Source of the DNA: Mucilaginibacter phyllosphaerae | Lineage (GTDB): Bacteria > Bacteroidota > Bacteroidia > Sphingobacteriales > Sphingobacteriaceae | Length of the DNA stretch: 64,000 nt | Direction of reading: 5' to 3' | Assembly: GCF_004378255.1 (NCBI RefSeq) | Contig: NZ_SNQG01000002.1 | Location: 558,001 to 622,000, forward strand | Shown here: one piece after another, positions 18,270-26,619 of the stretch | Numbering within the stretch: position 1 is the stretch's first letter | Layout: each line of letters starts with the position of its first letter | Notes under the pieces: generated by a model | Told to the model about the DNA's origin: nothing | Seen by the model: the letters and a program-made list of their open reading frames with translations, nothing else | Databases searched by the model: none | Translations under genes and position numbers: made by a program

Positions 18270-19156
18270 CTGCCGGGTATGAATGTAAAAGATGCCTGGT
18301 TGTTAAGGCTGTTAATGTATTGGTAGTAGTAGCTGTATATCAATTGGATATCGGCATTGATGGGGCTATTGCTGTTGGGGCCGGTTTGGTTTGCCCTGTA
18401 AATGGCCTTGCCTGCCATAATTTTAAGTTTAGACCAATTGCTTATCGCTGCACTATCACCGGCATAATCATAAAACTGCTGTGCTTTTTTACCTTGTTGG
18501 GTTATCAGGCTGTTGTTTTTTTGCGAGGTGATGGTTTGCGGATGCGCAACACTAAGCGCGTTGTAGCCGGTGTAATAAGCAATATTGGCCTTTAAATAAC
18601 TGATGCGCAAGGCATATTCCCAATCCATCATGATATAGGATGTGTTATACAGCCCGATGTATGCCAACGAACTGCGCCTAACCAGCATGTGTACATCGCC
18701 AAAGGTAAAAGATGGTGTTAAGCCTTCTGCCCACTGCTTAAACTGCGGCAACCGCGAGTAATGATCAACCTGTTGATAATTAGATAACGAGCTACCCAGA
18801 TCGTTTGATATCACCACATCAACCTGTGGGTTATTAAGCATATAAGTTTTGCATTGGCGTATGGCGGCGTAACAAAAAACATCATCGTCAATTATCTTTT
18901 TTATCAGGGTGCCTTTTGCCAGCAGCATGGCTTTGTTCCACCCGTGCGCCTGGTTTTTATCCGGTTCAGAAATAAACCGGTGGATCTTGCCGGTATCAAA
19001 AAGCTCCTGAAGATAGGCAACAGTATCATCGGTACTCGCCCCGTCAACCACTACAATTTCCTCGTCGGGCTGCAGGCCTGCCATTAAATTTTCTAAAGTG
19101 ATCTTTAAAAATGGCAGGCGGTTGCGGGTGGCAATGATGTAGGAGAGGGTGATCAC
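18266..19156 (-). CDS. Glycosyltransferase family 2 (GT-A)
   Basis: A 296-residue GT2 protein. LSYIIATRNRLPFL at 4-17, VVDGASTDDT at 36-45 and KKIIDDDVF at 85-93 are the nucleotide-sugar and metal sites; DGAS replaces the more usual DDGS. The C-terminal portion carries MMDWEYALRIS at about 166-176, the acidic element near the acceptor site. It starts with GTG in a GTGA overlap with another GT2 gene. Nothing indicates which sugar it handles. Confidence 0.85.
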   Translation of the reverse strand: MITLSYIIATRNRLPFLKITLENLMAGLQPDEEIVVVDGASTDDTVAYLQELFDTGKIHRFISEPDKNQAHGWNKAMLLAKGTLIKKIIDDDVFCYAAIRQCKTYMLNNPQVDVVISNDLGSSLSNYQQVDHYSRLPQFKQWAEGLTPSFTFGDVHMLVRRSSLAYIGLYNTSYIMMDWEYALRISYLKANIAYYTGYNALSVAHPQTITSQKNNSLITQQGKKAQQFYDYAGDSAAISNWSKLKIMAGKAIYRANQTGPNSNSPINADIQLIYSYYYQYINSLNNQASFTFIPGS

Positions 19157-20163
19157 TTTAAATTATTTTTTAATTCAATAATCTGGCGGTATATAGCTAT
19201 GGTTTTAAAATTAGATGCCATATAAACTAAGGCAATGTGCTTCCACATCAGGTGACGAATCTCCTCAATGGCCCCTTCTTTTTTTTTGTAAGCTGCAAAG
19301 TGCTTTGGCCAGTACTTAAAAAATATACCCCAGTAATATATCGTTTTTTTTAGCCAATAAAAAGGCGGCAATTTTGCAGGCAGATTATTTAATGCCAGTT
19401 CATACAAATTGATAACCATGTAGCTTTTAGCCAGGCCAATATGCAGTTTCTTTAAATAGGGCCAGGTAAGGCGTTGCGGCACCAAAAAATGTTTAAACGT
19501 TAATTCAGGTGAATACAGTATTTGATAGCCGGCAAGCCTTGCCCTCAGGCATATTTCGGTATCGCCGCCCGAGGTAAGCTGCTTTTGCTTACGGTCGGCC
19601 AGTAACATGGGGCACATGCCCGCTAATTGCTTTAATACCGATTTACGCACAGCCATCCCCGCACCATAAACACTGCTTACCACACCTTCATTGGCGGCTA
19701 ATGCCCCCGTAGCATAGCTTTGGTAAAAAGCTTTAAACCAGGTGGGTTGTACGAAGCCCTTAGCAAAATCGGCCGTGCCGTTACCGCCCAAAACGGCTGC
19801 ATTGGCATGAGTGTTAAAAAGCTTTACCACGTTGCTTAAATAATATTCATCAAGCCGGTTATCGTCATCACAAAAAACAAGGTACTCATATTTAGCTTCG
19901 TTAATACCCCTTTGCCGCGCGTTGGCCAAACCAGGGGTTGGTTCAAATATCACATTCAGGTTAATATTGCCCTGATTATTTTTATACCATATTTCTTTTG
20001 CTTTTTGCTGTGTACCATCGGTTGATGCATTATCTACTATTATAACCTCATAGTTTACATCCTCATCCGTTTTTTGTGTTATAATGTGCAACAGGGTTTG
20101 TTCTAAAAGCAAAGAACTATTGTAACAACAAATAATAACTGAAACCCCCGGTTTATTTACCAT
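19153..20163 (-). CDS. Glycosyltransferase family 2 (GT-A)
   Basis: A 336-residue GT2 enzyme with VSVIICCYNSSLLL at 7-20, VDNASTDGT at 43-51 and VFCDDDN at 96-102. GGDTEICLRARLAG at about 203-216 matches the DTELxxR acceptor-side element of family 2. A hydrophobic patch near 225-270 (YMVINLYEL and neighbouring residues) may dock it at the membrane. The start codon overlaps the last bases of the upstream methyltransferase gene by 7 bp. It is placed with the pair of genes that include a fucosyltransferase. Confidence 0.87.
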   Translation of the reverse strand: MVNKPGVSVIICCYNSSLLLEQTLLHIITQKTDEDVNYEVIIVDNASTDGTQQKAKEIWYKNNQGNINLNVIFEPTPGLANARQRGINEAKYEYLVFCDDDNRLDEYYLSNVVKLFNTHANAAVLGGNGTADFAKGFVQPTWFKAFYQSYATGALAANEGVVSSVYGAGMAVRKSVLKQLAGMCPMLLADRKQKQLTSGGDTEICLRARLAGYQILYSPELTFKHFLVPQRLTWPYLKKLHIGLAKSYMVINLYELALNNLPAKLPPFYWLKKTIYYWGIFFKYWPKHFAAYKKKEGAIEEIRHLMWKHIALVYMASNFKTIAIYRQIIELKNNLK

Positions 20164-20912
20164 TTAAAAATAGAACGTAAAAAAGTTTTTAGTCCGTTTT
20201 TTAATGTAGGATGCCATATCTGAGTTTTGATCAAATCATTAAGCTCGTTTATTTTTTCATTTTTTTGATCAAATAGCCTTGGATGGATAACAGATTGAAT
20301 ATTTTTTACAATTGGTAAGCCCAGCGAATCTAATACTGCTTTGGTGCCGAATAAAAGCATATTTTGACGATACCACCAATCTACATTCTCATTATCCCAA
20401 AATTCTTCTTTAATAAGTACAGAAGGGAAAAAGCCTTTACTTTTAAATAAAGTTTGCCAATAATCCGGCCACTGTTCATTAAGGTGGTTTTGGCCATCCT
20501 GCCCGGGTATAGCCGCAGAAAATAAGATAAGATCGCTATGTGTAGTTAATGAGTTTATTAATGTGTTTGCAGCATGAGGTGGTAAATGCTCGGCTACTTC
20601 TAAACATATAACCAGATCATATTTTTGATTTAAACTTAAAGCTTCAGTTAAATCCTGATGTAAATAATCCTTTGCCGGTATTTTAAGTTCATCGCTCTGT
20701 AGTTTGGCTCCATCAATTCCTTTTATGTTTTTTACACCTAATTCGGCGGCAACATATAACCATGTACCGGTACCACAACCTACATCTAAAATGCTATTGA
20801 TTGTAGTTAGTTGTAATAAATAGGGCAATACCTGGCGAGCCGAATTAAAATTATGAATAGCAGGATAATGCTTATACATAGCAGTATCAATAGGCAATTT
20901 GTTTCCAATCAT
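20157..20912 (-). CDS. Class I SAM-dependent methyltransferase
   Basis: A 251-residue protein with ILDVGCGTGTW at 41-51 (SAM motif I), IKGIDGA at about 63-69 and VICLEVAEHLPP at about 102-113. The whole matches class I methyltransferases that act on small molecules or sugars. The ATG at 20912 overlaps the GT11 gene by 26 bp; an in-frame ATG at 20879 (residue 12) sits 7 bp after that gene's stop and may be the true start. The C-terminal 60 residues lack recognisable motifs. Confidence 0.82.
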   Translation of the reverse strand: MIGNKLPIDTAMYKHYPAIHNFNSARQVLPYLLQLTTINSILDVGCGTGTWLYVAAELGVKNIKGIDGAKLQSDELKIPAKDYLHQDLTEALSLNQKYDLVICLEVAEHLPPHAANTLINSLTTHSDLILFSAAIPGQDGQNHLNEQWPDYWQTLFKSKGFFPSVLIKEEFWDNENVDWWYRQNMLLFGTKAVLDSLGLPIVKNIQSVIHPRLFDQKNEKINELNDLIKTQIWHPTLKNGLKTFLRSIFKW

Positions 20913-21756
20913 CTGGATAAATATTAGGCGGAAAATCTTTTTTTAAATGATAACCAAGATAATATTGGGGACAATACACTGTTTTATTCTTATTACTATT
21001 CAACCATGCGCCCCACCAGCTAAAAGTACTGTTAGATATTATGCACACATCGGCATTCATCATGTGTTGAAAATCTAAGATCTCTGTATCGGCAGAAATT
21101 GTTTTGTTTGTTAAAAAACGGAAGTTATGGGTAACAAAAGGTACGTCGTCTGTTATAAAAACAAAGTGTGTATTCTCGTCATTTAAATTTGAAATAGCAT
21201 TTTGATAATAGCCAAGCGGTAAGGTAAGATCCGCGTTCCCTAAATTTAAATGCTGTAAATTTTGATAATCTGTTCTGCGCACATGTATCGTTACAATACG
21301 GTTGTTTTGGTATAAATGGTTGTATTTTAAATGGAAAGCATTTTTATGCTCAGGCTTTAAGGTGAACCATTGGTGTATTTGGGGTTCAAAATTTTTAAAG
21401 AATATTTCTGATTGAAAATAGCCGCTATAGATACAATTATCTATTAGAGCTACATCGTTAAAAGAATCGCTTATCGTAAACTGGTTTATGGTTAGGCGAT
21501 GAAATTGAGCCAATCTTTTATAGTACAGCCTGCGCAGGTGAAAGTTAAAAATGTTTTTAAAGCTTTTTATCGAGAAAACTTTTGCTACTAATGGCCCTGG
21601 TAATTGCATATTAGTATCGAAATATTTGTCGACACTGGAAGAAGTAGTGTATTGATCTATGTAGTAAGATGTATTTAACCTTTTGGCAGCCGAATAAATA
21701 AAGGCATATTGAAATAGCTGATTACCGAGGCGTCCTTCTAATCTAACGGCTATCAT
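20887..21756 (-). CDS. Glycosyltransferase family 11 (alpha-1,2-fucosyltransferase type)
   Basis: A 289-residue protein with all GT11 motifs: GRLGNQLFQYAF at 8-19, HVRRTDY at 158-164 (the GDP-fucose-contacting motif I) and SNSTFSWWGAWL at 241-252. Family members transfer L-fucose in alpha-1,2 linkage, usually to galactose. It overlaps the GT2 gene upstream by 1 bp. A second, more diverged GT11 gene lies 3 kb upstream in the same operon, so the polymer probably carries fucose at more than one position. Confidence 0.88.
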   Translation of the reverse strand: MIAVRLEGRLGNQLFQYAFIYSAAKRLNTSYYIDQYTTSSSVDKYFDTNMQLPGPLVAKVFSIKSFKNIFNFHLRRLYYKRLAQFHRLTINQFTISDSFNDVALIDNCIYSGYFQSEIFFKNFEPQIHQWFTLKPEHKNAFHLKYNHLYQNNRIVTIHVRRTDYQNLQHLNLGNADLTLPLGYYQNAISNLNDENTHFVFITDDVPFVTHNFRFLTNKTISADTEILDFQHMMNADVCIISNSTFSWWGAWLNSNKNKTVYCPQYYLGYHLKKDFPPNIYPDDWKQIAY

Positions 21757-22682
21757 TACTGCTTATAGGTTTTTTTAATTTTGTTGATAGCCCGGGCAGC
21801 AAGTGTGGCTTTTGGGTAAAGATACTTATTAAGCTTTATATGAAGGGCGGCGTAAAAGTTATCTTTTGCACCTTTACTTACCAGCTTAAGGGGTTTTTTT
21901 TTTAGTGTGTAAAACCATTTATAACGCCCTTTGCCAAGCATGTAGTTCAAAAACTTTTCATCTATCAGATCAAAAAATGGGAAAAGGGCATAAGTGGCTT
22001 TTACCGATGATGACCACAGGCTTAATTCGGCATCGCGCATCCAGTAGGAAGTATCATGATTTAGCCGGTGGTAGTAGTAAGTATCTTTAAGTACAACTAT
22101 TTTAGCCCCGCTGATAGCCTGCCTTAACCCAAACGTCCAGGTATCCAGCGCGCCCGCACCTTCGGCGTATCCTTTGGCATTTATCCAGCTTTGTTTGGTA
22201 AACAAATAATTACCATGCTGGCCGGGTGCATTTTCACCCTTTAGATAACGGGTTATATCATATTGGCCGGCCGGTAATTCCCACACATAGGCAGGGGCAA
22301 GTTTATCTGTAGTAAAAAAGTGCTGATACTGAAACGAGGCCACATCGGCTTGTTGATCAGTTAAATATTTTTTTAAAGCATCGATGCTTTTGGGTACAAG
22401 CACATTGTCCGCATCCAGGCAAAACAGCAGATCGTGCTCTGCGTTTTCAACTGCGGTGTTACGGGCGGCGGCACCGCCTTTATTATGCTTATGGGTTATG
22501 ATTTTAACAACAGGGTTGTTTTTGCTTATATGGGCGAGTATGGCAGCGGTATCATCTGTAGAGCAATCGTTAACAATTACCAGTTCGTCGCCGGCAACGG
22601 CATTATCCATAACCGATTTTACCGCCTCTGTGATGGTTTGGGCGCAATTATATGCAGGTATAAAAAAAGTAATATTCATCAT
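21756..22682 (-). CDS. Glycosyltransferase family 2 (GT-A)
   Basis: From the ATG at 22682 the protein has 308 residues. ITFFIPAYNCAQTI near the start, VIVNDCSTDDT at about 36-46 and LFCLDADNVLVPKS at about 82-95 define the GT-A core. An upstream in-frame start (22718) would add 12 residues before the first strand and overlap the acyltransferase gene by 32 bp, so it is unlikely. The start chosen lies 4 bp past that gene's stop; a second ATG follows immediately. The acceptor is unknown. Confidence 0.86.
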   Translation of the reverse strand: MMNITFFIPAYNCAQTITEAVKSVMDNAVAGDELVIVNDCSTDDTAAILAHISKNNPVVKIITHKHNKGGAAARNTAVENAEHDLLFCLDADNVLVPKSIDALKKYLTDQQADVASFQYQHFFTTDKLAPAYVWELPAGQYDITRYLKGENAPGQHGNYLFTKQSWINAKGYAEGAGALDTWTFGLRQAISGAKIVVLKDTYYYHRLNHDTSYWMRDAELSLWSSSVKATYALFPFFDLIDEKFLNYMLGKGRYKWFYTLKKKPLKLVSKGAKDNFYAALHIKLNKYLYPKATLAARAINKIKKTYKQ

Positions 22683-22686
22683 ACGG

Positions 22687-23862
22687 TTAAGCAACGGGCG
22701 CAGGTAACTTTTTACCAAAGTTAATGCTATTGCGTAATTTGATAAACGGGCTTTCGATAAGTTTGTAAGAATAGATGGATAGTGGTATAATAAGCAGGTA
22801 CGATAGTACCATGTTTACATTTTTAAGTATGCCTTTATCCGTAATAAAGCCAAGCAAATGCCGGTTAATGAATGGAATAATATACTCTTGCATGGGCGTA
22901 AAATTAATAAGGTACATAGAGTACGATATTAAACTTATGTACGTAATTATTTTAAATATCACACCTTTACCATGATGCCGGTAGGTGCTTAAATAAGGTA
23001 ACATTAAAGCAGTGCCTATAGCATCAAAAGTAAAACGGAGAGCGGTATTGTAAAATAGTAAATATTGTGTTTGGAATAGTTGTGTAAGTACCTTGTTTAT
23101 CATCAATATTAAAATGCCTGTTATTAGCTTATATCTTTTGTTTTTTAACCAGTTATCGTTTTTATAATATGCTATATAAGCAGCCAGCATACCGTACATA
23201 ATACTATCTAAACGGGTAACAACCTGCCTGAATAAAAAGGGGTCTTTTAGATGTATTGGGCTGAGGTTGTCAAAATATCTTTCTATCCTTAAAATAGTAG
23301 AGAATGCAATTATTGTTATTGATATAATGATAACAGATGCCGGCACTTTTATTTTAAGGATCTTAACTAATATAAAAAGTGCAAAGGGAATTGTTAAATA
23401 AAACCATTCTTCTACAGACAGGCTCCAGGCTTCCAGAAAAAAGCCCGGATGAGGCGTAAACAAATTTTGTGTAAAAATATAAAAACGTTTAAAAGTAGGC
23501 CCCGGGGGCTTGTTGTAATTGTAAGCGATAATTAGTGCTGATAGTGTAACATAGTACGCGGGGATTGTTCTTAACCATCTTCGCCACCAAAAATTTAGCA
23601 GTGTATAAAAAGTAATGTTTGGGCTATTTAACAGCTTTATAAGGATGCTGCCAATTAAAAAGCCGCTCAAAACAAAAAATATCGATACACCATCTAAATA
23701 AGTTGCCTCAATTATTTTATTTAATGTACTTGGGGTATAAATCATCTGATGTATCACCACAACAGATAGTATGGCAAAAGCTCTTAAAATATCCAGCCCA
23801 TATACTCTGTTCGTATCTATATACAGATGCAAACCTAAGGCCTTCCAGATCTTACTTAGCAT
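22687..23862 (-). CDS. OafA/YrhL-type membrane acyltransferase
   Basis: A 391-residue polytopic acyltransferase. YGLDILRAFAILSVVVIHQ at about 22-40 holds the Arg/His pair, followed by SIFFVLSGFLIGSIL and AWSLSVEEWFYLTIP in the usual order. At least ten hydrophobic segments are visible. It probably modifies the exported glycan. The start overlaps the GT47-like gene upstream by 11 bp. It is the fourth acyltransferase of the locus and the longest apart from the one at 4837. Confidence 0.87.
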   Translation of the reverse strand: MLSKIWKALGLHLYIDTNRVYGLDILRAFAILSVVVIHQMIYTPSTLNKIIEATYLDGVSIFFVLSGFLIGSILIKLLNSPNITFYTLLNFWWRRWLRTIPAYYVTLSALIIAYNYNKPPGPTFKRFYIFTQNLFTPHPGFFLEAWSLSVEEWFYLTIPFALFILVKILKIKVPASVIIISITIIAFSTILRIERYFDNLSPIHLKDPFLFRQVVTRLDSIMYGMLAAYIAYYKNDNWLKNKRYKLITGILILMINKVLTQLFQTQYLLFYNTALRFTFDAIGTALMLPYLSTYRHHGKGVIFKIITYISLISYSMYLINFTPMQEYIIPFINRHLLGFITDKGILKNVNMVLSYLLIIPLSIYSYKLIESPFIKLRNSINFGKKLPAPVA

Positions 23863-24763
23863 TTGATATTGTTATATCTTCTAACTCCATAATTACATAT
23901 TTGCACCACTTTTGATAAAAAAGTTCGTTTTTCCAGTATTGATAAGCATCCATGCCTTTTTTTAGGGCTTGTTTTTTATCTATACCGGCAAGTAGGTTAT
24001 CTAATTCCTCAATTGTTGCCGCATAGTAGCTTATGTTATCCCATGGAATGAATTTTTTAAAAGGCCGGGCATCTACATCGCCTATAAGGCAGGGTGCGGT
24101 GCCTAATTGCATGGCCTCAAAAAAACGGAACGAATTACAGCTTGTGCCCCTTGGGCACAGCGCTATGTATGATTCCATCGTTCTGATATTGTAATTTTTG
24201 GCCCAGAACCACCTTTTATAAAAACGCGTAGGTAACCCACCCTGTATAAGCACTTGCATGCTTTGCTGGTATTGCTGCTGCATTTCTTTACGGATAGGGT
24301 GTGTATCAAACGAGCCGTTGAATGTTGCCAGGTATTTTTTTTTAAAAGGTACCGGCGGTTTACGGTGCGGGCTGCAAAGTATAGGTACATCAATACCTTT
24401 ATTAATGGTTCGGGCGCCGGTAAATTCAACCGTATTGCCCAGATTTAAAAGGGTACCGCCATCAAATTGGGTTATGGTAAAGGTTTTTTTATCATCAATA
24501 ATAACCTGGCCAACTGCCGCCTGCAATTCTGCAAGCCCCTCACCATTAGCTGCAAAGTTATGATTGATGTGCCAGCGTGTCCAATACACTGGCAGGTAAT
24601 GCCAGTCGGCTTCTGCCGGGTTATTGGTTAAAAGGTTATGTTGCTTGTTTAACCATATTAAAAAATCCTGTTCAATACCATAATCCTTGTTATGGGCAGG
24701 GTAAGCATATAGCTGCGATACAGGCCTAAGCGGCAGTGGGGTATTTAATATAAAAATTTTCAA
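23852..24763 (-). CDS. Exostosin-like glycosyltransferase (GT47-type domain)
   Basis: A 303-residue protein. The C-terminal half is exostosin-like: FNGSFDTHPIRKEMQQQY at about 149-166, then MESYIALCPRGTSCNSFRFFEAMQLGTAPCLIGD at about 194-227, closely matching the conserved CPRG...RxxEAxxxGxxPV block of GT47. The N-terminal half (about 1-140) includes AEADWHYLPVYWTRW, also seen in exostosin proteins. Family members transfer glucuronic acid, GlcNAc, galactose, arabinose or xylose, so the donor is unclear. The first codon is TTG; a 9-bp gap separates it from the GT11 gene. Confidence 0.75.
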   Translation of the reverse strand: MKIFILNTPLPLRPVSQLYAYPAHNKDYGIEQDFLIWLNKQHNLLTNNPAEADWHYLPVYWTRWHINHNFAANGEGLAELQAAVGQVIIDDKKTFTITQFDGGTLLNLGNTVEFTGARTINKGIDVPILCSPHRKPPVPFKKKYLATFNGSFDTHPIRKEMQQQYQQSMQVLIQGGLPTRFYKRWFWAKNYNIRTMESYIALCPRGTSCNSFRFFEAMQLGTAPCLIGDVDARPFKKFIPWDNISYYAATIEELDNLLAGIDKKQALKKGMDAYQYWKNELFYQKWCKYVIMELEDITISNAK

Positions 24764-24772
24764 ATAATATAG

Positions 24773-25585
24773 CTAAACCTCTAATTGGACCCAGGTTTTT
24801 GGGATGATATTTTTGGGAAATTCCCGTTGCACTTTATGCCCCAGCCAGTACCTGGGGGCGTAAACAATTTTATCGGGTTTATTATTTAGCCATGCGCCCC
24901 ACCACAAAAAGCTGCTGTTAGAAATAATGAGCTCATCTGCCAGTAACAGTGATGCCAAACAGTCTGTAACAGTGTTCATATACACTGCATTATCATATTT
25001 AAAAACTTGTTTTACAGTTTCAATATCTTCTGAGACAAAGATCAATGTTTTTGATTCGATGTTTTTGATCAGCTTAATGGCTTTTTTATAGTATTCAGGT
25101 TCAATGTATGGCGAATTGTAATCTAATTCTTTAATATGCCAGTCCTTATATTCAGACATCCTAACCCCAACGCAAACCACCTGTTTGTTAAACAGGCCGG
25201 AGTAGCTTGCCATGTAAGTTTTAAGTATCTCGTCTTTTAATTTAAAAGCCTTTTTTATAGCGCCCTCATAACCTTTAAAAAAAAAGTCAGACTGGAAATA
25301 GCCATATATTACCGTGTGATTTTTAACCGCATCAATTATGTTTTGCGGTTCAACGTCCTGGCTTAAGTCAGCCTGGGTATAAGTGTTAAATTTAAGCGAT
25401 AGCATATAATGCCATAGCCTTGATTTTTTTAAGAATATATTATTATAGGGTTTTAACTCAAAGTATTTTTCAATTTCAGTTGTGTTAAAAACAAAGTCGG
25501 TATTTAATTTTTTTGAGATGCTCCAGCCAAATGCAAACTGAAATAAATGATTACCTAAATTTCCGGAAGGCATAATGGTGATCAT
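24773..25585 (-). CDS. Glycosyltransferase family 11, diverged fucosyltransferase-like
   Basis: A 270-residue GT11-type protein: GNLGNHLFQFAF at 8-19 and ISNSSFLWWGAWLN at 221-234 match the family. The central motif HxRRxDY, which contacts GDP-fucose in active enzymes, reads GVRMSEY at 140-146, so the His, the second Arg and the Asp are all replaced while one Arg and the Tyr stay. This may mean a different donor, an altered mechanism or loss of activity. The ATG overlaps the upstream methyltransferase stop by 4 bp. It shares the fold with the gene at 20887 but is clearly not a recent duplicate. Confidence 0.75.
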   Translation of the reverse strand: MITIMPSGNLGNHLFQFAFGWSISKKLNTDFVFNTTEIEKYFELKPYNNIFLKKSRLWHYMLSLKFNTYTQADLSQDVEPQNIIDAVKNHTVIYGYFQSDFFFKGYEGAIKKAFKLKDEILKTYMASYSGLFNKQVVCVGVRMSEYKDWHIKELDYNSPYIEPEYYKKAIKLIKNIESKTLIFVSEDIETVKQVFKYDNAVYMNTVTDCLASLLLADELIISNSSFLWWGAWLNNKPDKIVYAPRYWLGHKVQREFPKNIIPKTWVQLEV

Positions 25586-26619
25586 TTAAGTGCTTTTTTA
25601 TAATGTACATAAATACATTCGCCCAGGTTTTTATGTTTAAACTGTGCTTGTAAGCGTAGCCGCTTAATATTCATATACTCTTTCAGCCTGTATTTTAAAG
25701 TACGTATAGCGGGCGGATATTGGGCTTTTTTAAGTGACTGCGAATACATCACCGTTTTCATTACATCTAATGGGGTATAAGTTTCGATAGCAAACTCGGC
25801 TACTTCCCATTGATACTTGCCGGCTAAAATTTCAAAGCTGCGTTTATTATAGCGGCCGATATGATTAGGCGGCAGATCAAGCAATGCGCCGTTCAATTCA
25901 TTGAATTTTATTTTTTTGCCATTGGGCACACCTATAAATAAATGCCCGCCAGGCTTAATTATGGCATTAAAAGTATCAAAGGTAGCTTCCAGGTCGTCCA
26001 GATGTTCTAACACCTGAAAAAGGCAAATAACATCAAACTTCGCTAAGAATTCTGGTTTTGAGGCAAGGCCGTGAAAATGCCATGATTGCGCCGTAATACC
26101 TGCTTTTTTTATACTATCCACACCGATAGACGAATACTCCAGGCACAAGATGTTTTTTTTGGGGATGATATTTGAAACCCTTTTAACAAAATTACCTGTA
26201 CTTGCCCCAATTTCTAATAACTGTAAATTGCTGTTGGTTTTGGCTAAATCGGCTATTTTATTGTACGCTTTATCAAATTCCCACTTCCAATATGGTTTAG
26301 GTTCATCTTCTGCCGTTGGTTCGTTTGGTGCGTGGCTAATAAGGTTGTAAAATTCTTTGTCGCCGCCAACATACGGGTCAGCAAAACCAAACCCACATTT
26401 TTTACAATTTACAATTGCCGCGCTATTTGCATTCCATAGTTTTGATATATTTTTTTTGACGATAGAGAGTACATCCATCTCGTTGTTTTTATCGGGCGGC
26501 GTTTGGTTTATCAGAAATTGTTTCGCCGCCTCATCAGCACTTATTTTATATAAAAGTTCGTTATCTGTATTGCCGCAAACCGGGCATGGGGCAGTATATG
26601 ATGTATATCGATATTTCAT
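25582..26619 (-). CDS. SAM methyltransferase with N-terminal zinc-ribbon-like domain
   Basis: A 345-residue protein. CPVCGN near the N-terminus (C12, C15) and CKKCGFGFADP (C72, C75) form a four-cysteine, probably zinc-binding, head. A class I methyltransferase domain follows: LLEIGASTGNFV at 134-145, FQVLEHLDD at about 201-209 and IIKPGGHLFIGVPNG after it. The same layout is seen in sugar C-methyltransferases and in many uncharacterised glycan-locus methyltransferases, though the C-terminal domain of TylC3-type enzymes is not recognisable. It directly follows the ABC exporter ATPase gene with no gap. It may act on a sugar precursor or cap the chain; both are inference. Confidence 0.78.
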   Translation of the reverse strand: MKYRYTSYTAPCPVCGNTDNELLYKISADEAAKQFLINQTPPDKNNEMDVLSIVKKNISKLWNANSAAIVNCKKCGFGFADPYVGGDKEFYNLISHAPNEPTAEDEPKPYWKWEFDKAYNKIADLAKTNSNLQLLEIGASTGNFVKRVSNIIPKKNILCLEYSSIGVDSIKKAGITAQSWHFHGLASKPEFLAKFDVICLFQVLEHLDDLEATFDTFNAIIKPGGHLFIGVPNGKKIKFNELNGALLDLPPNHIGRYNKRSFEILAGKYQWEVAEFAIETYTPLDVMKTVMYSQSLKKAQYPPAIRTLKYRLKEYMNIKRLRLQAQFKHKNLGECIYVHYKKALK

